A stretch of 60,076 nucleotides of DNA, taken from Intestinibacillus sp964580155 (GTDB taxonomy: Bacteria; Bacillota; Clostridia; Oscillospirales; Butyricicoccaceae). Positions 1 through 7,757 of this stretch are shown in pieces. The position numbers and the translations under genes were made by a program. The stretch spans positions 1 to 60,076 of the forward strand of contig CAZOJP010000006.1 in the NCBI GenBank assembly GCA_964580155.1. The letters are read 5' to 3'. Each line of letters starts with the position of its first letter. Positions within the stretch are counted from its first letter, which is position 1. The notes under the pieces were generated by a model, which saw only the letters and a program-made list of their open reading frames with translations, searched no databases and had not been told where the DNA came from.

Positions 1-708
1 GACACCGGCATGGTGTGCATCGTGGAGATCATGGGCCGTCACGCCGGCTGGCTGACGGCTGCGGCAGGCCTGGCGACCTCGCAGGGCGCGGGTCCGGATC
101 TCATCTATCTCCCCGAGACCGATTTCGATATGGACAAGTTCCTCGCGGACGTTCAGCGCGTCTACGAAGAAAAGGGAAACTGCCTCGTCGCAGTTTCCGA
201 GGGCATCCACTATGCGGACGGTTCCTTCGTTTCCGAGGCAAAGACCTCCGCGACCGACGGCTTCGGCCATGCACAGTTGGGCGGCCTGGCTGCCATGCTG
301 GCAGACACCGTGAAGAACGAGCTGGGCTGCAAGGTGCGCGGCATCGAGCTGTCCCTGCTGCAGCGCTGCGCGGCACACTGCGCTTCCAAGGCGGACGTGG
401 ACGAGTCCTACGCTTCCGGCAAGGCTGCAGTCGAGAATGCGGTTGCAGGCAAGACCGACTTCATGCCGGGCTTCAAGTGCACCCGTGACGAGAACGGCTA
501 CAAGTGCGAAATCGAGCTGCTGCCCCTTTCGCAGGTTGCAAACACCGAGAAGAAGGTTCCGCGTGAGTGGATTAACGAAGCAGGCAACGGCGTGACGCAG
601 GAATTTGTCGATTACGCGCTGCCGCTCATCAATGGCGAGAACAGCGGACCGAAGGTCAATGGTCTGCCGCGTTTCGCAAACCTCAAGAAGATCAAGGCAG
701 AGGCATAA
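1..708 (+). CDS. 6-phosphofructokinase, C-terminal part (5' end outside window)
   Basis: The frame is open from base 1 and closes with TAA at 706-708, so about 235 C-terminal codons are present. The enzyme phosphorylates fructose 6-phosphate to fructose 1,6-bisphosphate in glycolysis, in the cytoplasm. The first residues include EIMGRHAGWL, the sugar-phosphate binding signature of the family, followed by VSEG and, later, RGIELSLLQR, which fits the family's conserved arginine-containing substrate loop. The layout resembles the longer pyrophosphate-type or mixed clade of bacterial PFK. The phosphate-donor motif lies upstream of the window, so ATP versus pyrophosphate use cannot be decided. A terminator follows 50 bases after the stop, so this ends its transcription unit. 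Confidence 0.9.
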   Translation, partial: DTGMVCIVEIMGRHAGWLTAAAGLATSQGAGPDLIYLPETDFDMDKFLADVQRVYEEKGNCLVAVSEGIHYADGSFVSEAKTSATDGFGHAQLGGLAAMLADTVKNELGCKVRGIELSLLQRCAAHCASKADVDESYASGKAAVENAVAGKTDFMPGFKCTRDENGYKCEIELLPLSQVANTEKKVPREWINEAGNGVTQEFVDYALPLINGENSGPKVNGLPRFANLKKIKAEA

Positions 709-757
709 CACGCTGCTGAAAGGGCATAAAAAGCCCAATCGCGCGCTTCATCTTTAA

Positions 758-799
758 AAAATCCGGCATAGTCGTTACTTTACGGCTATGCCGTTTTTT
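758..799 (+). terminator. Intrinsic terminator after phosphofructokinase
   Basis: A 12-bp stem (764-775 with 782-793, one T-G pair) with a 6-base loop is followed by six T at 794-799. An A-run precedes the stem. It ends the phosphofructokinase transcript. Confidence 0.85.
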
Positions 800-904
800 G
801 CGGTGTTTTCGCGCTGCCACATGCAGAAAGCATCGCGCTGTTAGCGAAATCGCTATGTGCCGCGTCAAAGGATGAACGGTGCGGGCGGGCATTGAACGCA
901 GGTC

Positions 905-934
905 TTGACAAGCACGCTGCGCTTCGCGTATGAT
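905..934 (+). promoter_or_regulatory. Promoter for the DUF2284 gene
   Basis: TTGACA at 905-910 and TATGAT at 929-934 are separated by 18 bases, a good sigma-A type promoter. The next gene starts at 958 after an AAGGG-type ribosome binding site. Bases 800-904 hold nothing else that I recognise. Confidence 0.6.
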
Positions 935-957
935 GAAGAAAAGGGAAGGGTGGTCGC

Positions 958-1506
958 ATGTATACGATTGCGGTGCGCACAAAGCAGATGCCGATTGCGC
1001 AGTGCCTACAAAATTATTGCGTTCCCGCGCACTTTTTGCCGCTGTGCCGGACGTGCCCGGAATACGAAAAAAACTGGTCGTGCCCGACCGGTGTGCCCGA
1101 GGCATCCTCCTATTTTGCGCAATATGAGATGCTGACGATGATTGGCGTGCAGGTCTTTTATGATGACGCGATGCGTGCGCAGACGGACGCGATCGCGATC
1201 GAACGGCTGCAGAGGGAGAGCTACGGTGTGGTTAAAAAAGCCCTGTTTGAGACCATGCTCGGGCTGGAACGTGCCGTGCCGCATTCGGTGACGATTGCGG
1301 CGGGACGCTGCGAACAGTGCGCGCGCTGTGCGCGATTGGACGGGAATGCGTGCGTGAAACCCGAACGGCGGCGATATTCGTTTTCTGCGTTCGGGTTTGA
1401 CCTCACGGCGATGGCGCATGAGCTGCTGGGCATCGATCTGCTGTGGAGCAAAGACGGATTGCCGGAATATCATGCGGCCTTTGCGGCTTTTTTGACCGCA
1501 AGGTGA
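958..1506 (+). CDS. DUF2284-type cysteine-rich putative metal-binding protein
   Basis: This 182-residue protein of unknown function fits the DUF2284 family. It has two cysteine clusters: CxxC around residue 24 followed by a WSCP segment, and a C-terminal set CxxCxxC with a further cysteine before KPERRRYSFSAFGFD. The cysteine spacing suggests an iron-sulfur cluster or another bound metal; the ligand is not proven. It stands alone between its own promoter and a terminator. Members of this family often sit as single genes in anaerobes, and the sequence gives no pathway. The ATG at 958 follows a purine-rich site and directly precedes the conserved region. Confidence 0.7.
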   Translation: MYTIAVRTKQMPIAQCLQNYCVPAHFLPLCRTCPEYEKNWSCPTGVPEASSYFAQYEMLTMIGVQVFYDDAMRAQTDAIAIERLQRESYGVVKKALFETMLGLERAVPHSVTIAAGRCEQCARCARLDGNACVKPERRRYSFSAFGFDLTAMAHELLGIDLLWSKDGLPEYHAAFAAFLTAR

Positions 1507-1556
1507 CGTGCAGACGGTCGTTTTATGTCGATATGGTTTGAAAAAAATATCATAGT

Positions 1557-1595
1557 ATGAAAAAATGAGCTGCTGTGCATAGCAGCTCATTTTTT
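1557..1595. terminator. Intrinsic terminator, bidirectional
   Basis: A perfect 10-bp stem (1565-1574 with 1581-1590) with a 6-base loop is flanked by an A-run on the left and a T-run to 1595, so it can work on both strands. It closes the DUF2284 unit. Bases 1596-1762 contain no gene or signal that I can support. Confidence 0.85.
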
Positions 1596-1762
1596 GCGCA
1601 TTTTACCCATAAAGGCGTGTGCGGTCGGTTGCCGGTGCGCGAGATGCAAAGGCGCATTGCGGCGCGATCAAACGATGCAGTATTTATGGCACTCATCACC
1701 AAAAGTAATCGCGGTATTTTTATGTGAAATGGCTAATTTGCAGAGAGACTGCGAAAAACTGG

Positions 1763-1791
1763 TTGACAAGACGGCACAAGTGGTATATCCT
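1763..1791 (+). promoter_or_regulatory. Promoter of the eut locus (before eutG)
   Basis: TTGACA at 1763-1768 and TATCCT at 1786-1791 with a 17-base spacer. Transcription would start near 1798 and run into an attenuator leader before eutG. The -35 is consensus, so constitutive initiation with control at termination is the likely scheme. Confidence 0.65.
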
Positions 1792-1813
1792 AAACGAAAA
1801 TAGGAATACTGTT

Positions 1814-1892
1814 CGGCATGCGATGCAGTATGTCGTAACCGGGTGCGTTGTAGCGTCTTGACACAATGGGTGTGTTCAAGGCGTCTTTTTTT
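1814..1892 (+). promoter_or_regulatory. Attenuator leader of eutG with candidate EutV (ANTAR) sites
   Basis: The leader holds a terminator (stem 1853-1864 with 1872-1884, one bulged T, then T at 1886-1892) upstream of the eutG ribosome binding site. Two loops fit the known ANTAR-target pattern A-N-N-G-R-R: ACCGGG at 1838-1843, closed by a 4-bp stem (1834-1837/1844-1847), and AATGGG at 1865-1870 at the tip of the terminator hairpin. A third hairpin (1814-1821/1828-1835) has loop GATGCA and competes with the first. Known biology: phosphorylated EutV binds paired hairpins of this kind and prevents termination. The second loop here closes as 5 or 7 bases rather than 6, so the assignment is tentative. 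Confidence 0.55.
1853..1892 (+). terminator. Leader terminator of eutG
   Basis: A 12-bp stem with one bulge, two G-T pairs and seven T. It lies after the promoter and 37 bases before the eutG start, so it acts as an attenuator and not as the end of an upstream gene. Confidence 0.7.
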
Positions 1893-1929
1893 ATGTATAA
1901 AGTATGTGTACCATTTAAGGAGGGATCCG

Positions 1930-3069
1930 ATGGATACGTTCAGCCTGCCGACGAAAATTTTGCTGGGGGACAAAGGACTTGATGCCCTGCTTGCCAATGT
2001 GAAGCGCGCCTTTGTCGTGACCGACGCATTTATGATGAGCAGCGAACACGTGCGCTATATTACCGACCGGCTGGATCGGCTGCGTGCGGAATATAAGGTG
2101 TTTTCCGATGTCGGCGCAGATCCGGATACGGAAATGGTGGCCGCAGGCATGGCAGCGTTGGTGGAATTTCAGCCCGAAGTTGTCATCACGTTTGGCGGCG
2201 GCTCGGCGATTGACGCTGCCAAGGCGATTGTGTTTTTCGCATCCCGCGAAGGCAAGATGCAGGATTGCCCGTTCATCGCGGTGCCGACGACGAGCGGAAC
2301 AGGCTCCGAGGTCAGCAAGTTCGCGGTGATCACAGACCGCGCAAAGGGTGTCAAGTATCCGCTGATCGACGAGAGTCTGCTGCCGGATTACGCGGTGCTC
2401 GACGCGGTACTGACCACCAGCGTGCCGCCCTCTGTGACGGCGGATACCGGTCTCGATGTATTTACACACGCGGTCGAGGCATTTGTGTGCACCGAAGCCA
2501 ACGCTTTCAGCGACGCGGCGGCGGAAAAGGCGATTGAACTCGTCCATCTGCATCTGCTGACTGCGTATAACGAACCGAACAATCTCGAAGCCCGTCAGGG
2601 GATGCACAATGCGTCCTGTCTTGCAGGGGTTGCGTTTTCGAACGCGGGTCTGGGTCTGTGCCACGGTATGGCGCACGCGCTTGGTGCGCAGTTTCACATT
2701 CCGCACGGTCGGGCAAATGCGATTTTACTGCCGTTCGTCATGGGCTTCAACGCGGGCTGCTGGAGCGGCACGCTCACCCCGACGGCAAAGCGCTACGGCG
2801 AGCTTGCCGCAATGATCGGACAGGGTGCAGGCAGCACCCGACAGAGCGCGCTCAACCTGATTCATCAGGCGCGTCGCTACAACAGCCGCATGAAAATTCC
2901 GGAAAATATCAAGGCGGCGGGCGTGGAGCGCAGCGCGTTCGAGAGCATGCTCACGGCGATGGCGGAGGCCGCACTGGCGGATCGCTGCACGCAAACCAAT
3001 CCGATTTCGTGCACAATCGATGATATTACGGCACTTTATCGCAAGGCATATGACGGTCGTCTGGTCTGA
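1930..3069 (+). CDS. eutG: EutG, iron-containing alcohol dehydrogenase
   Basis: EutG reduces acetaldehyde to ethanol with NADH and so regenerates NAD+ inside the ethanolamine microcompartment. The 379-residue protein has the family nucleotide loop GGGSAIDAAK near residue 80 and the metal ligands of the iron-type family: D and H in TGLDVFTHAVEAF, and two histidines in the segment CHGMAHALGAQFHIPHG. The start is ATG 1930, seven bases after AAGGAGGG; an upstream in-frame ATG lies inside the attenuator and is not credible. It opens the locus, as in Enterococcus where eutG has its own ANTAR-controlled leader. A PduQ-type propanol dehydrogenase would look similar, but the context favours EutG. Confidence 0.88.
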   Translation: MDTFSLPTKILLGDKGLDALLANVKRAFVVTDAFMMSSEHVRYITDRLDRLRAEYKVFSDVGADPDTEMVAAGMAALVEFQPEVVITFGGGSAIDAAKAIVFFASREGKMQDCPFIAVPTTSGTGSEVSKFAVITDRAKGVKYPLIDESLLPDYAVLDAVLTTSVPPSVTADTGLDVFTHAVEAFVCTEANAFSDAAAEKAIELVHLHLLTAYNEPNNLEARQGMHNASCLAGVAFSNAGLGLCHGMAHALGAQFHIPHGRANAILLPFVMGFNAGCWSGTLTPTAKRYGELAAMIGQGAGSTRQSALNLIHQARRYNSRMKIPENIKAAGVERSAFESMLTAMAEAALADRCTQTNPISCTIDDITALYRKAYDGRLV

Positions 3070-3091
3070 GCATGCTCACATAAGAAAAGAA

Positions 3092-3120
3092 TTGACAAAT
3101 GCAGATATGCCTGATAAAAT
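3092..3120 (+). promoter_or_regulatory. Promoter before eutS
   Basis: TTGACA at 3092-3097 and TAAAAT at 3115-3120 with a 17-base spacer. It gives eutS and the genes after it a promoter independent of eutG, with a leader of about 175 bases. Confidence 0.65.
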
Positions 3121-3133
3121 GAACAAAAGGCTT

Positions 3134-3275
3134 GTCGTTGTATGCGGACCAGCATAGCATAATGACGAAAAGTGGACGAGACACGGTGCAGTGTCCCAAG
3201 CCATGCATGAACGTAAAATGATGCCGGAAAGAGCGATGCAGCTCGCGGAGCCTGTCTCCGTCCCAACCTCCGGCA
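3134..3275 (+). ncRNA. Structured 5' leader of eutS, unrecognised class
   Basis: Three elements fold cleanly. Hairpin 1 has stems 3134-3139/3161-3166 and 3141-3145/3152-3156 with loop GGACCA. Hairpin 2 is 3180-3184/3191-3195 with loop GGTGCA. A three-way junction is closed by 7 bp (3222-3228/3269-3275) and holds 3231-3234/3241-3244 with loop GATGCA and 3246-3250/3256-3260 with loop CCTGT. There is no T-tract, so no intrinsic terminator is visible, and the eutS ribosome binding site (about 3288-3293) is not covered. I do not recognise a cobalamin riboswitch core or the ANTAR loop here, although other Firmicutes control eutS post-transcriptionally. Confidence 0.5.
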
Positions 3276-3303
3276 ACACAGATTGCAGAAGGGCGGTGGC
3301 ACT

Positions 3304-3654
3304 TTGATCGAACTGGACGAGAAAAAGCGACTCATTCAAGAATTTGTACCCGGCAAGCAGGTTACGCTGGCACATGTGATTGCAAATCCGGTGGAAGCAC
3401 TTTACGGAAAGCTCGGGCTGATTGATGCACGCGGCGCGATTGGTATTTTGACGATCACGCCGAGCGAGGCCGCCATGATCGCGGCCGATGTTGCGACCAA
3501 GGCGGCGGATGTGCAGATTGGTTTTGTTGATCGTTTCAACGGATCGGTTGTCTTTACCGGCGATGTCGCCGCGGTGGAGGCTTCACTGCGTGATGTGCTT
3601 AAAACGCTGTGCGACATGATGGGATTTTCCTCCACTGTCGTCACAAAAACGTAA
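3304..3654 (+). CDS. eutS: EutS, bacterial microcompartment shell protein
   Basis: EutS is a hexameric BMC-domain shell protein of the ethanolamine compartment, of the circularly permuted and bent type. The protein is 116 residues, the usual size, and carries the family's N-terminal stretch KKRLIQEFVPGKQVTLAHVIANP, of which VPGKQVTLAH is diagnostic, followed by the BMC fold with GILTITPSEAAMIAADVATK. The start is taken as TTG 3304, ten bases after GAAGGG and giving the normal N-terminus; an in-frame TTG at 3283 would add seven residues. It is followed 11 bases later by eutP. Its leader is structured and probably regulatory. Confidence 0.9.
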   Translation: MIELDEKKRLIQEFVPGKQVTLAHVIANPVEALYGKLGLIDARGAIGILTITPSEAAMIAADVATKAADVQIGFVDRFNGSVVFTGDVAAVEASLRDVLKTLCDMMGFSSTVVTKT

Positions 3655-3665
3655 GGCGACGGCAC

Positions 3666-4121
3666 ATGGAGGAAAAAAGAAGAAAACGGCTCATCCTCAT
3701 CGGGCGTTCCGGCGCGGGAAAAACCACGCTGTGCCAGGCGATGAATCGAGAGGATCTGCGGTATCATAAAACACAAACGGTTCAAGTCGTGAACGAAACC
3801 ATGATTGATACGCCGGGCGAGTATCTGGAACGCACCTATATGCGCGGCGCACTGGTTGTCTCGGCGGCGGACGCCGACCTGATCGTCCTTGTGCAGGATG
3901 CCACGGAAAACGGAACCATGTTTCCGCCGGCGTATACCAGTATGTATGGAAAGCCCTCGGTTGGCGTGGTGACAAAGACCGATCTTGCCACCCCGGAGCA
4001 GATTGAGCGTGCGAAAAAATACCTCACAATGGCGGGAACACAGCGGCTGTTCACCACTTCCAGCGTGGACGGCAGCGGAATTGAGCACCTGATTCGCGCG
4101 TTGGGCTATGAGACAGAATAA
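3666..4121 (+). CDS. eutP: EutP, small P-loop NTPase of ethanolamine utilization
   Basis: EutP is a small GTPase-like protein conserved in eut and pdu loci; acetate kinase activity has been reported for relatives, and the exact role is not settled. The 151-residue protein shows a Walker A motif GRSGAGKTTL near residue 10, a switch-like DTPGEYLE near residue 40 and the guanine-type TKTD near residue 98. The start at ATG 3666 places the P-loop at the usual distance from the N-terminus. An upstream in-frame start overlaps eutS and lacks homology. It sits between eutS and eutV, as in Enterococcus and Listeria. Confidence 0.88.
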   Translation: MEEKRRKRLILIGRSGAGKTTLCQAMNREDLRYHKTQTVQVVNETMIDTPGEYLERTYMRGALVVSAADADLIVLVQDATENGTMFPPAYTSMYGKPSVGVVTKTDLATPEQIERAKKYLTMAGTQRLFTTSSVDGSGIEHLIRALGYETE

Positions 4122-4153
4122 ATGAAACAACACGGCAATGAAGGGGAAGCACC

Positions 4154-4738
4154 ATGGAAAAGGAAAGGCTGCGGATCGTTATCGCGGATGACGAACCGAT
4201 CATGCGGATGGATATGAAAGAATATCTGCAGGGCGAGGGCTACGACATCGTCGGAGAGGCCGCGGATGGCTTTGATGCGGTCGAAGCGTGTAAGCGATTC
4301 CATCCCGATCTGGCGCTCCTCGACATCAAAATGCCGCTGCTGGACGGGCTGTCCGCCGCGCGTATCATTCGCGACGAGGGCTTGTCGGATGCGGTTGTGC
4401 TTTTGACCGCGTACAGCGAAAAAGAATTTATCGAAAACGCGAAAAATCTGGGAATCGCAGGCTATCTTGTCAAACCGATTGACGAAAAATCGCTGATTCC
4501 CAATATTGAGCTTGCGGTTGCCCGCGGCCGCGAAATGAAAAAACTGCAGAGAGACATGAAAAAGGTGTCCGAGCGGCTGGAAAATCGCGGCCTCATCGAA
4601 AGAGCCAAGGGGCTGGTCATGCGCGATGACGGTGTATCAGAGCAGGAAGCATACGAGTATATCCGCCGTCTGAGCATGGAGAAGGGATTGTCTATGCGGA
4701 GAATTTCGGAAATCATTATGATGAAAGCCGGGGCATAA
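4154..4738 (+). CDS. eutV: EutV, ANTAR-domain response regulator
   Basis: EutV is the RNA-binding antiterminator of the ethanolamine locus. The receiver domain (about residues 5-120) has the acidic pair D12-D13 and the phosphoacceptor D57 in LLDIKMP, with K near 107 in the VKPI segment. The C-terminal ANTAR domain (about 130-190) shows ERAKGLVM and the helical SEQEAYEYIRRLSM segment. After phosphorylation by EutW it binds paired RNA hairpins and blocks terminators; matching candidates lie before eutG and eutA in this window. The ATG follows AAGGGGAAGC with good spacing. It is separated from eutW by only two bases. Confidence 0.93.
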   Translation: MEKERLRIVIADDEPIMRMDMKEYLQGEGYDIVGEAADGFDAVEACKRFHPDLALLDIKMPLLDGLSAARIIRDEGLSDAVVLLTAYSEKEFIENAKNLGIAGYLVKPIDEKSLIPNIELAVARGREMKKLQRDMKKVSERLENRGLIERAKGLVMRDDGVSEQEAYEYIRRLSMEKGLSMRRISEIIMMKAGA

Positions 4739-4740
4739 CG

Positions 4741-6168
4741 GTGGATAAAATCACCACATTGTGCAAAAGATATACCGACCTGACCGATCAGGAGATTGCA
4801 ATCATTGCAGGCATGAGCAACGTGCTTGAGCCGCTGGCAAATCTGGATGAAGCAGATATTTTTATCGACTGCCCGTCTTGGGACGGCGATGCGATTGTTG
4901 TGGCGGAGGCGAAACCAACCGTGGTGCCCTCCTCCTACAAAAAAACCGTTGTCGGCCTGCTGGCGAAGCCGGAAAATGAACCTGCGGTCGCGCGAACCTT
5001 ACGCTTGGGTGTCGCGACCCGCCAAATGAAGGCGATTACCCAGGAGCGCACGCACGTGATACAGACGGTGGAGCCGATTCGCAACGGAGACCGTGTGATT
5101 GGCGTGCTCATCCGGGAAAAACGCGTGGATGAACAGCAAACCAACAGCGAAAGACTCCATTTTTCCCAGCAAAGCTATAAGCGCATCGCGAATGCGCTCA
5201 CCCATATGGCGGAGGAAAGCAACTGGCTCACCGAATGCATCGATGAGGCACTTCTCATGGTGAATGCTGAGGGTGTGGTCACATTTTGTAACTCTCTCGC
5301 ACAGGAGCTGTATCTCGCACTGGGCTATGTCGAGGATGTGCTCGGACAGCCCTATGAAAATATCCGTCTGGTGCAGCCCGAGGCTGAGGACATCGAGGAA
5401 GAGAGCAAGTATACCGCGGTGGAGATCGTGGCAGGCAGCCGCACACTGACGCTCAAACATATTCGTTTGGATGCACCGGATATGGCGTTTGCGGTCGTCA
5501 TTCAGGATATCACCCGCATGAAGGAACAGGAAAAACAGCTCATTTTAAAATCAGTGGCAATCAAGGAAATGCACCACCGCATCAAAAACAACCTGCAAAC
5601 CATCGCGAGCCTGCTGCGGCTTCAGGTGCGGCGCTCCGACAACAACGAGACACGTCAGGTTTTGGGTGAGACGATGAACCGCATCCTGTCTATCGCCACA
5701 ACACACGAGCTGCTCGCGCAGTCCGGTGTGGATGAGGTCATGATCGGCGAGGTGCTCAACAACATCAAGAACAATGCGATTCGCTCGTTTTCACGTCCAT
5801 ATTTTGATATTACGCTTTCCCTGGAGGGCGATGATTTCAAGGTGGAGTCCGATATTGCAACTTCTGTGGCGCTTGTGACCAATGAGCTGCTGCAAAACTC
5901 ACTGCAATACGCATTTTACAACCGGTCGCACGGCATGATCCGCATTGTTGTGGCCGAGGGTGAACTCTATTCCCGCATTCAGATCATCGATAACGGTTGC
6001 GGCTTTGACGCAAAGGGGTCCTATAATGACAGACTGGGTCTGTCCATTGTGCACCAAATTGTCAAAGATAAGCTGCGCGGAAAACTACTGATTGAATCCG
6101 ACCAAAACGGCACTTCGGTGACGTTTGATTTTAAAAACAGAACAATGCAGCTCGGGGGCGCGATGTAG
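4741..6168 (+). CDS. eutW: EutW, ethanolamine-sensing histidine kinase
   Basis: EutW senses ethanolamine and phosphorylates EutV. The 475-residue protein has no membrane segment, so it is cytoplasmic. An N-terminal sensor region (about 1-150) is followed by a PAS-like domain (about 165-260). Next comes a HisKA_2-type dimerisation domain with EMHHRIKNNLQT, the phosphoacceptor histidine being near 278. An HATPase domain follows, with NELLQNSLQYAF and the DNGCGF loop. The start codon is GTG 4741, directly after eutV. The stop at 6168 is followed by an attenuator before eutA, so the sensor pair can be expressed at a low level while the downstream genes stay off. Confidence 0.93.
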   Translation: MDKITTLCKRYTDLTDQEIAIIAGMSNVLEPLANLDEADIFIDCPSWDGDAIVVAEAKPTVVPSSYKKTVVGLLAKPENEPAVARTLRLGVATRQMKAITQERTHVIQTVEPIRNGDRVIGVLIREKRVDEQQTNSERLHFSQQSYKRIANALTHMAEESNWLTECIDEALLMVNAEGVVTFCNSLAQELYLALGYVEDVLGQPYENIRLVQPEAEDIEEESKYTAVEIVAGSRTLTLKHIRLDAPDMAFAVVIQDITRMKEQEKQLILKSVAIKEMHHRIKNNLQTIASLLRLQVRRSDNNETRQVLGETMNRILSIATTHELLAQSGVDEVMIGEVLNNIKNNAIRSFSRPYFDITLSLEGDDFKVESDIATSVALVTNELLQNSLQYAFYNRSHGMIRIVVAEGELYSRIQIIDNGCGFDAKGSYNDRLGLSIVHQIVKDKLRGKLLIESDQNGTSVTFDFKNRTMQLGGAM

Positions 6169-6172
6169 CGCC

Positions 6173-6260
6173 TTCCGAATAGTGACGGAACGATGAAGTC
6201 CGGATACAGCCGTGGGGTATAGATGCCCCTTTGTGCGCCTGTGCCCGGACTTCTTTTTTT
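6173..6260 (+). promoter_or_regulatory. Attenuator before eutA with two candidate ANTAR hairpins
   Basis: Right after eutW lie two small hairpins. Hairpin 1 has stem 6173-6177/6186-6190 with an 8-base loop whose inner six are ATAGTG. Hairpin 2 has stem 6214-6218/6225-6229 with hexaloop ATAGAT. Both loops have the A1 and G4 that EutV-type ANTAR proteins require. Between and around them sits a terminator stem, 6195-6203 with 6245-6253, followed by seven T (6254-6260). The 5' terminator arm lies between the two hairpins, so a bound EutV dimer could keep it from pairing. eutA has an ANTAR-controlled leader in Enterococcus too. Confidence 0.65.
6195..6260 (+). terminator. Leader terminator of eutA
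   Basis: A perfect 9-bp stem (6195-6203/6245-6253) with a long loop that contains the second ANTAR-like hairpin, then seven T. No promoter was found between eutW and it, so it controls read-through from upstream. Confidence 0.7.
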
Positions 6261-6299
6261 ATCGAAAATGCAGCGTTAGGAAAGGCGGTGGTGTACAAA

Positions 6300-7730
6300 A
6301 TGCAAGAGATCATCCAAAGCGTGGGAATCGATATCGGAACTTCCACGACACAGCTCGTGTTCAGCAAGCTGACAATTGTCAATCTTGCCGGAAGCTACGC
6401 GGTGCCCCGCATCAGCATCATCGATAAGCAGGTCACTTATCGCAGCGATATTTATTTTACGCCGTTGCGATCCGCGACGGAGATTGACGCAGAGGGCGTC
6501 CGAAAGATCGTGCAGGAAGAGTACCGCAAGGCGGGGGTGGCGCCGGCAGATCTGAAGACAGGCGCGGTTATCATCACAGGTGAGACCGCACGCAAGCAAA
6601 ACGCGAACGACGTGCTGGAATCCCTCAGCGAGCTGGCAGGCGATTTTGTTGTCGCAACGGCGGGGCCGGATTTGGAATCCGTGCTTTCGGCGCGCGGCGC
6701 GGGCGCGGATCAGCTTTCCAAGAAACACCGCACGGTCGTTGCAAACCTTGATGTGGGCGGCGGTACGAGCAACATCGCGGTGTTCGAAAAAGAAACGCTG
6801 CGCGGCACAAGCTGTCTGGATATCGGCGGGCGGCTGATTAAAGTACAGGACAACAAGATCAGCTATATCTTCCCCAAGACACAAAAGCTCGCGGCGGATC
6901 ACGGCATTCGAATTGCGGTCGGCGACCGTGTCAATACGGAGGAACTGTCCAAAATATGCGATATTATGGCGCAGCATCTTGCACAGGCACTGCACCTTGC
7001 GCCGCAGGATGCGGAACACGCCAGTATGTATACAAACAACGGAAAATCGCTTCCGGAAGAGCCGAAAATACTGGGTGTGACCTTCTCCGGCGGCGTTGCA
7101 GACTATGTTTACAACGATGCGGACAGTGATTTGTACCGCTATGGAGACGTCGGCATTCTGCTGGGGCAGGCTATTCGCCGCAATCCGGCATTTGCAGCTG
7201 TTCAGCTGTATCAGGCCGCGGAAACAATCCGCGCAACCGTTGTCGGTGCGGGAGAGCACACGACCGAGGTCAGCGGCAGCACCATCAGCTACGCCAAGGG
7301 CAAGCTGCCCATCAAAAATATTCCAATTCTCAAGGTATCCCAAGAGGAGGAAGCGTCGCTGGAGACGCTGACTGGCTCTATTATAAATCAAATGCCGCTC
7401 TATATGCCGGAGGGCAAACCGGAGCAGATCGCAATTGCGTTCACCGGCCACGGACGCACCAGCTTCGCGGGTGTCCAAGGGCTTGCGGCGGCAGTGATCA
7501 AAGGGGCTGACGTTCTGATTCGCAGCGAGTTTCCGCTGATTCTCATCGTGGAAGATGACATCGGTAAGGTGCTCGGCAACGCACTGAACGTCCAACTTGA
7601 ACACAGAAAGGACGTGATATGCATTGACGGCATACGCACCCTGAGCGGTGACTATGTCGACATTGGAGAGCCGCTGGCAAACGGACATGTGGTTCCGGTT
7701 GTTATAAAAACACTCATTTTTAATTCCTGA
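6300..7730 (+). CDS. eutA: EutA, ethanolamine ammonia-lyase reactivase
   Basis: EutA exchanges damaged cobalamin out of EutBC with ATP, restoring the holoenzyme. It belongs to the actin/Hsp70-type ATPase superfamily: a phosphate-1 loop GIDIGTSTTQL sits near residue 10 and a second phosphate loop DVGGGTSNIAVF near 155. The 476-residue length from ATG 6300 is normal. GTG codons at 6288 and 6291 are possible alternative starts, but the conserved N-terminus begins at the ATG, eight bases after AAGGCGGTGG. It is the first gene after the EutV-controlled attenuator and precedes eutB by 27 bases. Confidence 0.92.
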   Translation: MQEIIQSVGIDIGTSTTQLVFSKLTIVNLAGSYAVPRISIIDKQVTYRSDIYFTPLRSATEIDAEGVRKIVQEEYRKAGVAPADLKTGAVIITGETARKQNANDVLESLSELAGDFVVATAGPDLESVLSARGAGADQLSKKHRTVVANLDVGGGTSNIAVFEKETLRGTSCLDIGGRLIKVQDNKISYIFPKTQKLAADHGIRIAVGDRVNTEELSKICDIMAQHLAQALHLAPQDAEHASMYTNNGKSLPEEPKILGVTFSGGVADYVYNDADSDLYRYGDVGILLGQAIRRNPAFAAVQLYQAAETIRATVVGAGEHTTEVSGSTISYAKGKLPIKNIPILKVSQEEEASLETLTGSIINQMPLYMPEGKPEQIAIAFTGHGRTSFAGVQGLAAAVIKGADVLIRSEFPLILIVEDDIGKVLGNALNVQLEHRKDVICIDGIRTLSGDYVDIGEPLANGHVVPVVIKTLIFNS

Positions 7731-7757
7731 TGAGAAGAGACAAAGAGGTGAAGTAGC

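Noticed and set aside
1843..1929. N-terminal extension of eutG
   Set aside because: The upstream ATG lies inside the attenuator hairpins, has no ribosome binding site and adds non-homologous residues.
3127..3303. Cobalamin riboswitch before eutS
   Set aside because: Considered because other Firmicutes have one in the eut region, but the B12 box and the GAATCC-type core are absent.
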